NCBI RefSeq assembly: GCF_000026105.1
Contig: NC_008027.1
Location: 1,504,001 to 1,568,000 of the forward strand
Origin: Pseudomonas entomophila L48
GTDB taxonomy: Bacteria; Pseudomonadota; Gammaproteobacteria; Pseudomonadales; Pseudomonadaceae
DNA length: 64,000 nucleotides
Reading direction: 5' to 3'
Below, piece after piece: positions 42,866 to 52,321 of the stretch; the stretch's first letter is position 1, and every line of letters begins with the position of its first letter. Below the pieces are notes generated by a model, which worked only from the letters and a program-made list of their open reading frames with translations, had not been told where the DNA came from and ran no database searches. A program made the position numbers and the translations under genes.

Positions 42866-42880
42866 CCGCGTCATTCCCTT

Positions 42881-42970
42881 GGGGGCCGCCGCGCGGCCCA
42901 TCGCCGGCAAGCCAGCTTCTACAACACCTGTAGGAGCCGGCTTGCCGGCGATGGGCTGCGCAGCAGCCCC
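42881..42970. repeat. REP-type inverted repeat pair between bolA and trhO
   Basis: Facing 'tcgccggcaagccagcttctac' and 'gtaggagccggcttgccggcgat' inside gggggccgc/gcagccccc arms. It would form a long hairpin in the leader if transcription starts at the promoter near 42860. Confidence 0.85.
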
Positions 42971-43030
42971 CTTGCTTTTGTCAAACCCGGTCCGCCCCTT
43001 ACGAGGGCAACCACCTGGAGATGCACATCC

Positions 43031-43963
43031 ATGTCCCAACCGATCGTCGTGGCGGCGCTGTACAAGTTCGTCACCCTGGAAGACTACGTCGAACTGCGCG
43101 ACCCCCTGCTCAAGGCCATGACCGACAACGGTGTCAAAGGCACCTTGCTGCTGGCCAACGAAGGCATCAACGGCACCGTGTCGGCCACCCGCGAAGGCAT
43201 CGACGCGCTGCTCGCCTGGCTGCGCAACGACCCGCGCCTGGTGGATGTCGACCATAAAGAGTCGTACTGCGACGAGCAGCCGTTCTACCGCACCAAGGTC
43301 AAGCTCAAGAAAGAGATCGTCACCTTGGGCGTGCCGGGCGTGGACCCGAACAAGGCGGTGGGTACTTATGTCGACCCGAAAGACTGGAACGCCCTGATCA
43401 GCGACCCGGAAGTGCTGTTGATCGACACCCGCAACGACTACGAAGTGGCCATCGGCACCTTCAAGGGCGCCATCGACCCGAAGACCGAAACCTTCCGCGA
43501 GTTCCCCGACTACATCAAGGCCAACTTCGACCCGAGCAAGCACAAGAAGGTGGCCATGTTCTGCACCGGCGGCATCCGCTGTGAGAAAGCGTCCAGCTAC
43601 ATGCTCGGTGAGGGCTTCGAAGCCGTCTATCATCTCAAAGGCGGCATCCTGAAATACTTCGAGGAAGTAGCCCAGGAAGAAAGCCTCTGGGACGGCGACT
43701 GCTTCGTCTTCGACAACCGGGTCACCGTGCGTCACGACCTGAGCGAGGGCGAGTACGACCAGTGCCATGCCTGCCGCCACCCGATCGATGTGAAGGACCG
43801 GGAGTCGGAGCACTATTCGCCAGGCGTGAGCTGCCCGCATTGCTGGGACACCCTGAGCGAGAAGACCCGGCGCAGCGCCATCGACCGCCAGAAGCAGATC
43901 GAACTGGCCAAGGCGCGCAACCAGCCGCACCCGATCGGCTACAACTACAAAGCCGAGGCTTGA
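43031..43963 (+). CDS. trhO: tRNA uridine(34) hydroxylase TrhO (rhodanese family)
   Basis: A 310-residue rhodanese-like protein of the YceA/TrhO family: an amino-terminal acylphosphatase-like domain ([19 protein letters not shown]), a rhodanese domain with the active Cys178 in [11 protein letters not shown], and a cysteine-rich carboxy end ([10 protein letters not shown] ... CPHCW) that looks metal-binding. TrhO makes 5-hydroxyuridine at position 34 of tRNA in an oxygen-dependent reaction. It is followed three bases later by the DsbA-fold gene. Confidence 0.94.
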   Translation: MSQPIVVAALYKFVTLEDYVELRDPLLKAMTDNGVKGTLLLANEGINGTVSATREGIDALLAWLRNDPRLVDVDHKESYCDEQPFYRTKVKLKKEIVTLGVPGVDPNKAVGTYVDPKDWNALISDPEVLLIDTRNDYEVAIGTFKGAIDPKTETFREFPDYIKANFDPSKHKKVAMFCTGGIRCEKASSYMLGEGFEAVYHLKGGILKYFEEVAQEESLWDGDCFVFDNRVTVRHDLSEGEYDQCHACRHPIDVKDRESEHYSPGVSCPHCWDTLSEKTRRSAIDRQKQIELAKARNQPHPIGYNYKAEA

Positions 43964-43966
43964 TGC

Positions 43967-44599
43967 ATGTCCGCACGCCTGCTCTATGTGATGGACCCGA
44001 TGTGCTCCTGGTGCTGGGGCTTCGCCCCGGTGGCCGAGGCGCTGATCGCCCTGGCCCGCGAGGCCGGGGTCGACACCCGGCTGGTGCCGGGCGGCCTGCG
44101 TAGCGGCGGCAGCGCCCTGGACACCTCGACCCGCAAGTACATCCTCGAGCATTGGCAGGCCGTGCATGATGCCACCGGGCAGCCGTTCCGCTTCGAAGGC
44201 GCGATGCCCGACGGTTTCGTCTATGACACCGAACCTGCGTGCCGCGCCCTGGTCGCGGCGCGCGAGCTGGATGGCCAGCGGGCCTGGCGCTTGCTCAAGC
44301 TGATCCAGCGTTCGTTCTACGAGCAGGGTGTGGACGTCACCCGCGCCCCGCAACTGGTGGACCTGGCCGAGCAGGCCGGATACGACCGTGAGCCGTTCGC
44401 GCAACGTTTTGCCAGCCATGACACCCGGGCCGCCACCAGCGCCGATTTTGCCTGGGTGCAGGACCTGGGTATCGCCGGTTTCCCCACGCTGCTCGCCGAG
44501 CGCAATGGTCAACTGGCACTGCTGACCAACGGCTACCAGCCGCTGGAAAGCCTGCAGCCCTTGCTCGGCCGTTGGCTGCAGCAGGCCGCTTGTGCTTGA
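43967..44599 (+). CDS. DsbA-family thioredoxin-fold protein (FrnE-like), cytosolic
   Basis: A 210-residue DsbA-fold protein starting directly with the thioredoxin strand and a CSWC motif (Cys13, Cys16 in MDPMCSWCWGF), and with the cis-Pro segment GIAGFPTLL. There is no signal peptide, so it is a cytosolic oxidoreductase or isomerase of the FrnE/2-hydroxychromene isomerase-like branch. It sits between trhO and an ABC exporter, and its end overlaps the exporter start at 44592 by eight bases if that GTG is used. Confidence 0.9.
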   Translation: MSARLLYVMDPMCSWCWGFAPVAEALIALAREAGVDTRLVPGGLRSGGSALDTSTRKYILEHWQAVHDATGQPFRFEGAMPDGFVYDTEPACRALVAARELDGQRAWRLLKLIQRSFYEQGVDVTRAPQLVDLAEQAGYDREPFAQRFASHDTRAATSADFAWVQDLGIAGFPTLLAERNGQLALLTNGYQPLESLQPLLGRWLQQAACA

Positions 44600-46424
44600 T
44601 CTGCCAGGGTCGCCAGACCCTGTGCCAGGGAAGCCCGCCGCTGTGCCCGATCGCCTGAGCTGGGCGGAAATCCGCCGCCTGGCCCTGCAACACAAGAAAG
44701 CCCTGTGGACCGCCAACCTGGTGGCTGTGCTCGCCGCCCTGTGCAGCGTGCCGATCCCATTGCTGCTGCCGCTGCTGGTGGACGAGGTACTGCTGGGGCA
44801 TGGCGACGCCGCGCTGAAGTGGATGAACCATTTGCTGCCTGCCGGCTGGCAGGTTGCGGCTGGCTACATCGGCCTGATGCTCTGCGCCACCCTGTGCCTG
44901 CGCCTGGCCGCGCTGGCGTTCAACGTGGTCCAGGCCAAGCTGTTCGCCGGTCTGGCCAAGGATATCGTCTATCGCCTGCGTATCCGTCTGATCGAACGGC
45001 TCAAGCGCATTTCGCTCAAGGAATACGAAAGCCTGGGCAGCGGCACGGTGACCACCCACCTGGTCACCGACCTGGATACCTTGGACAAGTTCGTCGGCGA
45101 GACCCTGAGCCGCTTCCTGGTGGCGGTGATGACACTGACCGGTACTGCCGCGATCCTGATCTGGATGCACTGGCAGCTGGCATTGCTGATCTTGCTGTTC
45201 AATCCACTGGTGATCTTTTTCACCGTGCAGCTGGGCAAGCGCGTCAAGCACTTGAAAAAGCTGGAAAACGACAGCACTGCGCGCTTCACCCAGGCGCTGA
45301 GCGAAACACTGGACGCCATTCAGGAAATCCGCGCCGGTAATCGCCAGGGGTATTTCCTCGGCCGTTTGGGCCTGCGCGCCCGCGAGGTGCGTGACTATGC
45401 CGTGGCTTCGCAATGGAAGAGCGATGCCAGTGGCCGCGCCAGTGGTCTGCTGTTCCAGTTCGGCATCGACATCTTCCGCGCCGCCGCCATGCTCACCGTG
45501 CTGTTCTCCGACCTGTCCATCGGCCAGATGCTGGCGGTGTTCAGCTACTTGTGGTTCATGATCGGCCCGGTGGAGCAGCTGTTGAACCTGCAGTACGCCT
45601 ACTACGCGGCAGGTGGTGCGCTGAGCCGGCTCAATGAGCTGCTGGCGCGTGCCGACGAACCGCAGTATCCGGCGGCCAGCGATCCGTTCGCCGGGCGCGA
45701 GACGGTGGGGCTTGAAGTGCGCGACCTGCGTTTTGCCTACGCCGATGAACCGGTACTCGACCAGCTCAACCTGTCCATTGCCCCGGGCGAGAAGGTGGCC
45801 ATCGTCGGGGCCAGTGGCGGTGGCAAGAGCACCCTGGTGCAGTTGCTGCTGGGGTTGTACAGCGCCCAGGCCGGAACCATTCGCTTCGGTGGCGCCAGCC
45901 TGCAGGAGATCGGCCTGGAGACGTTGCGCGAGAACGTCGCGGTGGTGCTGCAGCACCCGTCGCTGTTCAACGACAGCGTGCGCGCCAACCTGACCATGGG
46001 CCGCGACTGCAGTGACGAAGCCTGCTGGCAGGCGCTGCGCATCGCCCAGCTGGACGCCACTATCGCCGCCTTGCCCCAGGGGCTGGACAGCGTGGTCGGG
46101 CGTTCCGGGGTGCGCTTGTCCGGAGGCCAGCGCCAGCGATTGGCGATTGCCCGCATGGTGCTGGCCGAGCCCAAGGTGGTCATCCTCGACGAAGCCACCT
46201 CGGCACTGGACGCGGCCACCGAGTACAACCTGCACCAGGCCCTGGCGCGTTTCCTCAGCGGCCGCACCACCCTGATCATCGCTCACCGCCTGTCGGCGGT
46301 GAAGCAGGCTGACCGGGTGCTGGTGTTCGACGGCGGGCATGTGGCCGAGGATGGCGGTCACCAGCAGTTGATCGCCGAGGGTGGGCTGTACGCCAAGCTG
46401 TACGGGCATTTGCAGCAGACTTGA
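44592..46424 (+). CDS. ABC exporter (fused permease-ATPase, MsbA/LapB-like type)
   Basis: A 610-residue half-exporter: six membrane helices (about residues 35-315) followed by an ATPase with Walker A GASGGGKST, Q-loop, signature LSGGQRQRLAI, Walker B VVILDEATSALD and H-loop IIAHR. All catalytic residues are intact, so a homodimer is likely. The GTG at 44592 gives an eight-base overlap with the DsbA-fold gene; a GTG at 44643 with GGGAAG upstream would shorten it by 17 residues and is equally credible. Substrate unknown; linkage to a thiol oxidoreductase hints at a peptide or thiol compound, but this is weak inference. Confidence 0.9.
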   Translation: MLDLPGSPDPVPGKPAAVPDRLSWAEIRRLALQHKKALWTANLVAVLAALCSVPIPLLLPLLVDEVLLGHGDAALKWMNHLLPAGWQVAAGYIGLMLCATLCLRLAALAFNVVQAKLFAGLAKDIVYRLRIRLIERLKRISLKEYESLGSGTVTTHLVTDLDTLDKFVGETLSRFLVAVMTLTGTAAILIWMHWQLALLILLFNPLVIFFTVQLGKRVKHLKKLENDSTARFTQALSETLDAIQEIRAGNRQGYFLGRLGLRAREVRDYAVASQWKSDASGRASGLLFQFGIDIFRAAAMLTVLFSDLSIGQMLAVFSYLWFMIGPVEQLLNLQYAYYAAGGALSRLNELLARADEPQYPAASDPFAGRETVGLEVRDLRFAYADEPVLDQLNLSIAPGEKVAIVGASGGGKSTLVQLLLGLYSAQAGTIRFGGASLQEIGLETLRENVAVVLQHPSLFNDSVRANLTMGRDCSDEACWQALRIAQLDATIAALPQGLDSVVGRSGVRLSGGQRQRLAIARMVLAEPKVVILDEATSALDAATEYNLHQALARFLSGRTTLIIAHRLSAVKQADRVLVFDGGHVAEDGGHQQLIAEGGLYAKLYGHLQQT

Positions 46425-46432
46425 GAGACTGT

Positions 46433-46508
46433 GCGGGCTTCGCCAGCAAGGCTGGCTCCTACAGGGCGGCAGCGCGGCCCCTGTAGGAGCGGATTCATCC
46501 GCGAAAGC
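46433..46508. repeat. REP-type inverted repeat pair (diverged)
   Basis: A 'gcttcgccagcaaggctggctcctacag' element facing 'ctgtaggagcggattcatccgcgaaagc', downstream of the ABC exporter gene. Confidence 0.8.
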
Positions 46509-46643
46509 GCCCCATCAGGCACCGACAATACCGCAGAGTTGATACTTTCGACGGTCATCCCGCTCCCACAGGCATGGCAAATGGCCTACGCTGTGCTTGT
46601 CTAGGTCGATTCGTGCCTTATCTGCCGCAGTGACAGGGACCAC

Positions 46644-49100
46644 ATGAAGGGAAATCGGACGCTCGAGGCACCAAGGCTGCTGGGTATCATCTGGCCTTTC
46701 GTCGCCGTTGTGGTCTTCCAGGTGCTGCTGGGCAGCCTGAGCCTCTATGCATTGTCCGCCATGCGCGCCTATGTGGCGGGCGAGAGCCTGTGGTCCAAGG
46801 CGCAGAAAGATGCCATCTACTATCTGAGCCTCTACGCCGAAGACCGTGACCCGCGGACGTTCGAACGCTACCAGCGAGCCATCCTCGTACCCAAAGGTGA
46901 CCATGACCTGCGCCTGGCCCTGGATCGCCCCGAGCCGGATCTTGAGGCCGCACGCACGGGTATCCTGCAGGGGGGCAACCACCCCGACGACGTTGCCCGG
47001 ATCATCTGGTTCTACCGCAATTTCCGCCATATCAGCTACATGGAAACCGCCATTGACCTGTGGGATATCGGTGACGACTACCTGCGCCAGCTCGATGTGC
47101 TGGCCGTGCAGATGCGCGACGGCTTCAACGCCGGTGGCGTCGAGGCGCGGCAGGTGCTGGACTGGAAGGCGCATATCGTTGCCATCAACGATGGCGTGAC
47201 GCCTGCCGCCAGGGCATTCAGCGATGCGCTGGGCGAAGGCTCGCGGGTACTGCTCAAGGTGCTCATGCTCACCAACCTCGCCACGGCGCTGTTCCTGATC
47301 GCCATGGCCTGGCGGCGCTCGAGCAAGTTGCTGGCCCAGCGCCAAGCCTTCGCCATCGCCTTGCAGGAGGAGAAGGAGCGGGCGCAGATCACCCTGGAGT
47401 CGATCGGTGACGCGGTGATCACCGCCGATGTCCACGGCTGCATCGCCTACATGAACCCCGCTGCCGAGCAGTTGACCCACTGGCAGGCCGCCCAGGCCCA
47501 GGGGTTGCCGCTGGCGGCGCTGTTCAGCCTGCTCGACGAAAGCGCCGAAAGCGACAGTCGCACCCTGGTCGAGCAGGTGCTCAGTGGCAGCCTCAAGGGC
47601 GGGGCCGAGCATGCCCGGCTGATCCAGCGCCTGGACGGCAGCACCGTGTCGGTCAACCTGGTGGGGTCGCCCATCCTCACCGAGGGGCAGGTCAGTGGCA
47701 TCGTCGTGGTGCTGCACGACATGACCCAGGAGCGCCAGTACATCGCCAACCTGTCCTGGCAGGCCACCCATGACGCACTCACCGGCCTGGCCAACCGACG
47801 CGAGTTCGAGTATCGCCTGGAACAGGCGCTCAATGCCCTGGCGCGTCAGGCCGGGCGTCATTCGCTGATGTTCCTCGACCTCGATCAGTTCAAGCTGGTC
47901 AATGACACCTGCGGGCATGCCGCGGGCGATGAGTTGCTACGGCATATCTGTGCGGTGCTGCAATCCGGCCTGCGCGAGGGTGATACGCTGGCCCGGCTGG
48001 GCGGTGACGAGTTCGGCGTGCTGCTGGAGAACTGCCCGCCGGATCAGGCCGAACGCATCGCCGAGCACCTGCGCCAAGCGGTGCAAAGCCTGCATTTCGT
48101 CTGGAAGGGGCGGCCCTTCGTCACCACGGTCAGCATTGGCCTGGTGCACATTGCCCAGCCGCCCGGCACCCTGGAAGCCTCGCTGCGCGCCGCCGACATG
48201 GCCTGCTACATGGCCAAGGAGAAAGGCCGCAACCGGGTCCAGGTGTACCATGCCGACGACAGCGAGCTGTCCATGCGTTTCGGCGAGATGGCCTGGATCC
48301 AGCGTCTGCACGTGGCCCTGGAAGAAAACCGCTTCTGCCTCTATGCCCAGGAAATCGCGCCCCTGCGCCCGCAGGAGGGGGCCGGGCATCTTGAGATCCT
48401 GCTGCGCCTGCACGACGAGAACGGCCGTACCATCCTGCCGGACAGCTTCATACCCGCCGCCGAACGCTATGGCCTGATGACTGCTCTTGATCGTTGGGTG
48501 GTGCGCAGCGTGTTCCAGGTGGTGCGCCAGTGCCTGGACGAAGGCCGTGAGGGGCCGCTGGCGATGTGCGCGATCAACCTGTCGGGGTCGAGCATCGGCG
48601 ATGACAAGTTCCTCGACTACCTGCAGCGGCTGTTCGAGGAGTTTTCCATTCCGCCTTGGTTAATTTGTTTTGAAATTACCGAAACCAGCGCGATCGCCAA
48701 TCTGGGCAGTGCGATTCGATTCATCAATGAATTGAAGGCACTGGGCTGCAAGTTCTCCCTGGATGACTTCTGTGCCGGAATGTCGTCATTCGCCTATTTG
48801 AAGCATTTGCCTGTAGACTTCCTGAAGATCGACGGAAGTTTCGTCAAGGACATGCTCGATGACCCGATCAACCGGGCGATGGTCGAAGTGATCAATCACA
48901 TCGGCCACGTCATGGGCAAGCGGACCATCGCCGAGTTCGTCGAGACCCCGTTGATCGAGCAGGCGTTGCAGGAGATCGGCGTGGATTACGCCCAGGGCTA
49001 CCTCATCGAACGCCCGCAGGTCTTCACCTGCGACAGCCTGCAGCGCCAACGGATTGCCGCGAGGCCCCTCCTGCACCGGGCGCCGGGGACCTTTCGCTGA
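46644..49100 (+). CDS. PAS-GGDEF-EAL cyclic-di-GMP protein
   Basis: An 818-residue membrane protein: two membrane helices (about 13-33 and 208-228) flanking a periplasmic helical sensor domain, a PAS domain (about 245-365), a GGDEF domain with intact RLGGDEF (453-457) and an inhibitory RxxD site five residues before it (REGD), and an EAL domain. The EAL part has EILLR in place of EALLR, INLSG, ITETSAI, DDFCAG where most have DDFGxG, KIDGSFV and QGYLIERP; most metal and catalytic acids appear kept. It may therefore both make and break c-di-GMP. Layout resembles RbdA/MorA-type biofilm-dispersal proteins. Confidence 0.9.
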   Translation: MKGNRTLEAPRLLGIIWPFVAVVVFQVLLGSLSLYALSAMRAYVAGESLWSKAQKDAIYYLSLYAEDRDPRTFERYQRAILVPKGDHDLRLALDRPEPDLEAARTGILQGGNHPDDVARIIWFYRNFRHISYMETAIDLWDIGDDYLRQLDVLAVQMRDGFNAGGVEARQVLDWKAHIVAINDGVTPAARAFSDALGEGSRVLLKVLMLTNLATALFLIAMAWRRSSKLLAQRQAFAIALQEEKERAQITLESIGDAVITADVHGCIAYMNPAAEQLTHWQAAQAQGLPLAALFSLLDESAESDSRTLVEQVLSGSLKGGAEHARLIQRLDGSTVSVNLVGSPILTEGQVSGIVVVLHDMTQERQYIANLSWQATHDALTGLANRREFEYRLEQALNALARQAGRHSLMFLDLDQFKLVNDTCGHAAGDELLRHICAVLQSGLREGDTLARLGGDEFGVLLENCPPDQAERIAEHLRQAVQSLHFVWKGRPFVTTVSIGLVHIAQPPGTLEASLRAADMACYMAKEKGRNRVQVYHADDSELSMRFGEMAWIQRLHVALEENRFCLYAQEIAPLRPQEGAGHLEILLRLHDENGRTILPDSFIPAAERYGLMTALDRWVVRSVFQVVRQCLDEGREGPLAMCAINLSGSSIGDDKFLDYLQRLFEEFSIPPWLICFEITETSAIANLGSAIRFINELKALGCKFSLDDFCAGMSSFAYLKHLPVDFLKIDGSFVKDMLDDPINRAMVEVINHIGHVMGKRTIAEFVETPLIEQALQEIGVDYAQGYLIERPQVFTCDSLQRQRIAARPLLHRAPGTFR

Positions 49101-49138
49101 ACTTTGCCCGGTCATCACAGGGAATCAAGGAGCTGACA

Positions 49139-49924
49139 GTGATTGACTCGTTCGTAAGGATCGGACCATTGATGGATCCGGCCAGTTATCCGGATTGGGC
49201 CCAGCAACTGATCGAGGATTGCCGCGAAAGCAAGCGCCGAGTAGTCGAGCACGAGTTCTATCAGCGCCTGCGCGATGGCCAGCTGCGGCCGGCCACCATC
49301 CGCCAGTACCTGATAGGTGGCTGGCCGGTGGTCGAACAGTTCTCGTTGTACATGGCCCACAACCTCACCAAGACCCGTTACGCCCGCCACCCCGGAGAAG
49401 ACATGGCGCGGCGCTGGCTGATGCGCAACATCCGCGTCGAACTCAACCACGCCGACTACTGGGTGCACTGGTGCCAGGCCCATGGCATTCACCTGCACGA
49501 GTTGCAGGCGCAGGAAGTGCCGCCGGAGCTCAACGGGCTGAACGACTGGTGCTGGCGGGTGTGCGCCACCGAGTCGCTGGCCATCTCGATGGCGGCCACC
49601 AATTACGCCATCGAAGGTGCCACGGGCGAATGGTCGGCGGTGGTCTGCTCGACCGACACCTACGCCCAGGGCTTCCCCGAGGAAACCCGCAAGCGCGCGA
49701 TGAAGTGGTTGAAGATGCACGCCCAATACGACGATGCCCATCCGTGGGAAGCGTTGGAGATCATCTGCACCCTGGCTGGCGAGAACCCCACGCTGGGGCT
49801 GCGCACCGAACTGCGCAGGTCGATCTGCAAGAGCTACGACTGCATGTTCCTGTTCCTGGAGCGTTGCATGCAGCTGGAAGGGCGTCAGCAGGGGCGGGTG
49901 CGCCCGGCGCTGGCGGCAGGCTGA
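49139..49924 (+). CDS. TenA/PqqC-like haem-oxygenase-fold protein
   Basis: A 261-residue all-helical protein of the TenA/PqqC superfamily (often annotated TenA-family transcriptional regulator or iron-containing redox enzyme). Recognisable elements are EHEFYQRLRDGQLRP, RNIRVELNHADYWVHW with Glu/His suited to a metal or cofactor site, and an ATESLAISMAATNYAIEG segment. The cysteine of true TenA aminopyrimidinases is not evident, so thiaminase activity is doubtful. The GTG at 49139 has AAGGAG upstream. It lies 38 bases after the GGDEF-EAL gene in the same direction and may be cotranscribed. Function unknown. Confidence 0.8.
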   Translation: MIDSFVRIGPLMDPASYPDWAQQLIEDCRESKRRVVEHEFYQRLRDGQLRPATIRQYLIGGWPVVEQFSLYMAHNLTKTRYARHPGEDMARRWLMRNIRVELNHADYWVHWCQAHGIHLHELQAQEVPPELNGLNDWCWRVCATESLAISMAATNYAIEGATGEWSAVVCSTDTYAQGFPEETRKRAMKWLKMHAQYDDAHPWEALEIICTLAGENPTLGLRTELRRSICKSYDCMFLFLERCMQLEGRQQGRVRPALAAG

Positions 49925-49929
49925 AAAAA

Positions 49930-49987
49930 TTCGCCGGCAAGCCGGCTCCTACATGGTCGATCCCGTAGGAGCCGGCTTTCCGGCGAA
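49930..49987. repeat. REP-type inverted repeat pair
   Basis: Facing 'ttcgccggcaagccggctcctac' and 'gtaggagccggctttccggcgaa' between the convergent TenA-like and yciK genes. Confidence 0.9.
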
Positions 49988-49994
49988 CAGAGCC

Positions 49995-50735
49995 TTACTG
50001 CGCGTTCAGCGCCTGCCCGTTCACGTCCTTGCTGTCCGGCCCCATCAGGTACAGGTACACCGGCATGATCTCTTCAGGCAGCGGGTTGTTCTGCGGGTTC
50101 TCGCTCGGGTAGGCCTGGGCCCGCATCGCCGTGCGCGTGGCGCCTGGGTTGATGCTGTTGGCGCGTACCGGCGCGACACCTTCGAGTTCATCGGCGAGCG
50201 TCTGCATCAGCCCTTCGGTGGCGAACTTCGATACGCCATAGGCGCCCCAGTAGGCCCGCCCCTTGCGCCCGACGCTGCTGGAGGTGAACACCACCGAGGC
50301 GTCCTCCGACAGCTTGAGCAGCGGCAGCAGGGTGCTGGTGAGCATGAAGGTGGCGTTGACGTTGATGTGCATCACGCGCATGAAATTGTCGCCGGACAAC
50401 TGCTCCAGCGGTGTGCGCGGGCCGATGATCGACGCGTTGTTGAGCAAGCCGTCGAGGCGCCCGAACTGCTCCTCGATCATCACCGCCAGTTCGTCGTACT
50501 GGTGGGGCAGGGCGGTTTCCAGGTTGAATGGAATGACCACCGGCTGTGGGTGGCCGGCGGCTTCTATCTGGTCGTACACCTCGTTGAGGTTGGCCTCGGT
50601 CTTGCCCAGCAGCAGCACGGTGGCGCCCAATGCTGCATAGGCTTTCGCGGCGGCGGCGCCGATGCCACGGCCGGCGCCGGTGACCAGGATGATCCGGCCC
50701 TTGAGCAGGTCGGGGCGGGCGGTGTAGTCAAACAT
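49995..50735 (-). CDS. yciK: YciK-family short-chain oxidoreductase
   Basis: A 246-residue SDR: TGAGRGIG cofactor motif near residue 19, NNAS, catalytic Ser in TSSSVGRKGRA and YGVSK. The opening MFDYTARPDLLKGRIILVTGAG and the carboxy part NPLPEEIMPVYLYLMGPDSKDVNGQ fit the YciK family of oxidoreductases, whose substrate is not established. I start at the ATG at 50733-50735 with TTAAGGA upstream. In pseudomonads it usually sits next to mupP and ubiG, as here; a REP pair separates it from them. Confidence 0.9.
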   Translation of the reverse strand: MFDYTARPDLLKGRIILVTGAGRGIGAAAAKAYAALGATVLLLGKTEANLNEVYDQIEAAGHPQPVVIPFNLETALPHQYDELAVMIEEQFGRLDGLLNNASIIGPRTPLEQLSGDNFMRVMHINVNATFMLTSTLLPLLKLSEDASVVFTSSSVGRKGRAYWGAYGVSKFATEGLMQTLADELEGVAPVRANSINPGATRTAMRAQAYPSENPQNNPLPEEIMPVYLYLMGPDSKDVNGQALNAQ

Positions 50736-50765
50736 CGGTCTGTCCTTAAATCGTTTGCGATCAAT

Positions 50766-50869
50766 GGGGGCTGCCATGCAGCCCATCGCGACACAAGGCC
50801 GCTCCCACAGGCGACAGGTGACCCTTGTGGGAGCGGCCTTGTGTCGCGATGGAGGGCGTAGCCCTCCCT
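50766..50869. repeat. REP-type inverted repeat pair
   Basis: Facing 'tcgcgacacaaggccgctcccacag' and 'tgtgggagcggccttgtgtcgcga' between mupP and yciK, with gggggctgc / ggagggc arms. Confidence 0.9.
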
Positions 50870-50885
50870 GGTGCGCGAAATCGGA

Positions 50886-51557
50886 TCAGCAGCCGCACAG
50901 CGCGCTGTCGATCACCTTGCGCAGTTCCAGCGGGTGGTCCACCACCACGTCGGCGCCCCAGTTGTTGGGGTTGTCCTCTGGATGAATATAGCCATAGCGC
51001 ACGGCCGCGGTGCGGGTGCCGGCGTCGCGGCCGGACTCGATGTCGCGCAGGTCGTCACCGACGAACAGTACGCTGGCCGGGTCGAGGTCGAGGGTCTTGC
51101 AGGCCAGGATCAACGGCTCGGGGTCGGGCTTGCTGTTCTTCACGTGGTCCGGGCAGATCAGCAGTGCCGAGCGCTCGGCCAGGCCCAGCCGTTGCATGAT
51201 CGGCTCGGCGAAGCGCACCGGCTTGTTGGTGACCACGCCCCACAGCAGGTTGCCTTTCTCGATGTCGGCCAGCAGTTCCGGCATGCCGTCGAACAGCTTG
51301 CTGTGCACCGCGCAATCGCGCTGGTATCGCTCGAGGAACTCCAGGCGCAACGCTTCGAAGCCTTCCGCGTCCGGGTCCATGGCGAAGGTCGCGGCGACCA
51401 TGGCCCGGGCACCACCGGAAATCACGTCGCGGATGCGTGCGTCGTCGATGGTCGGCAGGCCGCGGTCGGTGAGCATTGCCTGGCAGATGGCGATGAAGTC
51501 CGGCGCCGTGTCCAGCAGGGTGCCGTCCATGTCGAAGAGTACTGCTCGCAGGCGCAT
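50886..51557 (-). CDS. mupP: N-acetylmuramic acid 6-phosphate phosphatase MupP
   Basis: A 223-residue HAD-superfamily phosphatase with nucleophile motif [10 protein letters not shown] (Asp9, Asp11 in this numbering), TNKP and the metal-binding [12 protein letters not shown]. In P. putida this neighbour of ubiG acts in the cell-wall salvage route that bypasses de novo UDP-MurNAc synthesis and so affects intrinsic fosfomycin resistance; older annotations call it phosphoglycolate phosphatase. Two ATGs exist: 51561-51563 overlaps the ubiG stop (ATGA), but the AGGA sequence is at proper distance only for 51555-51557, which I prefer. Confidence 0.9.
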   Translation of the reverse strand: MRLRAVLFDMDGTLLDTAPDFIAICQAMLTDRGLPTIDDARIRDVISGGARAMVAATFAMDPDAEGFEALRLEFLERYQRDCAVHSKLFDGMPELLADIEKGNLLWGVVTNKPVRFAEPIMQRLGLAERSALLICPDHVKNSKPDPEPLILACKTLDLDPASVLFVGDDLRDIESGRDAGTRTAAVRYGYIHPEDNPNNWGADVVVDHPLELRKVIDSALCGC

Positions 51558-51559
51558 GC

Positions 51560-52258
51560 TCATTCCTCGCGCAGGGTCTGGATCATGTAGTTGACGTCGA
51601 CGTCGTTGCTCAGCTTGTAGTGCTTGGTCAGCGGGTTGTACGTGAGGCCGATGATGTCCTTCACTTCCAGCCCGGCGACGCGGCTCCAGGCGCCCAGCTC
51701 GGAAGGGCGGATGAATTTCTTGAAGTCATGGGTGCCGCGCGGCAGCATCTTGAGGATGTATTCGGCGCCGATGATGGCTAGCAGGTAGGCTTTTGGGTTG
51801 CGGTTGATGGTCGAGAAGAACACCTGGCCGCCCGGCTTGACCATGCGGTAGCAGGCGCGGATCACAGACGATGGATCGGGCACGTGCTCGAGCATCTCCA
51901 GGCAGGTGACCACGTCGAACTGCTCGGGCATCTCCTCGGCCAGGGCTTCGGCGGTGATCTGCCGGTACTCGACGTCCACGCCGGACTCCAGCTGGTGCAG
52001 CTGGGCTACCGCCAGCGGCGCCTCGCCCATGTCGATGCCGGTGACGGTGGCGCCGCGCTGGGCCATCGCCTCGCTGAGGATGCCGCCGCCGCAACCGACG
52101 TCCAGGACTTTCTTGCCTGCCAGGCTCACGCGCTCGTCAATCCAGTTGACCCGCAGCGGGTTGATGTCGTGCAGGGGCTTGAACTCGCTCTCGCGGTCCC
52201 ACCAGCGATGGGCCAGGGCCTCGAACTTGGCGATTTCGGCGTGGTCGACGTTGCTCAT
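51560..52258 (-). CDS. ubiG: ubiquinone biosynthesis O-methyltransferase UbiG
   Basis: A 232-residue SAM-dependent methyltransferase, usual length. [16 protein letters not shown] is motif [17 protein letters not shown] is the following core motif. It performs both O-methylations in ubiquinone synthesis and associates with the membrane (the [15 protein letters not shown] segment is the lipid-binding insertion of the family). Middle gene of the leftward deaminase-ubiG-mupP set; it overlaps or abuts mupP. Confidence 0.95.
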   Translation of the reverse strand: MSNVDHAEIAKFEALAHRWWDRESEFKPLHDINPLRVNWIDERVSLAGKKVLDVGCGGGILSEAMAQRGATVTGIDMGEAPLAVAQLHQLESGVDVEYRQITAEALAEEMPEQFDVVTCLEMLEHVPDPSSVIRACYRMVKPGGQVFFSTINRNPKAYLLAIIGAEYILKMLPRGTHDFKKFIRPSELGAWSRVAGLEVKDIIGLTYNPLTKHYKLSNDVDVNYMIQTLREE

Positions 52259-52295
52259 GTGAACAGTCCTCTGAAACTTCGATGAAAGTGCTACA

Positions 52296-52319
52296 GGCCG
52301 GCAGCCGTGGCTGCCGGCC
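52296..52319. other. strong hairpin between the deaminase and ubiG genes
   Basis: GGCCGGCAGCC GT GGCTGCCGGCC: an 11-bp perfect stem with a two-base loop, right after the deaminase stop on the minus strand. No T-run follows, so it is more likely an RNA processing or stability element than a full terminator. Confidence 0.6.
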
Positions 52320-52321
52320 GG

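Noticed and set aside
49139..49924. Calling the TenA-like protein a thiaminase or PqqC
   Set aside because: The catalytic cysteine of TenA is not evident and there is no pqq or thiamine gene nearby; only the fold can be supported.
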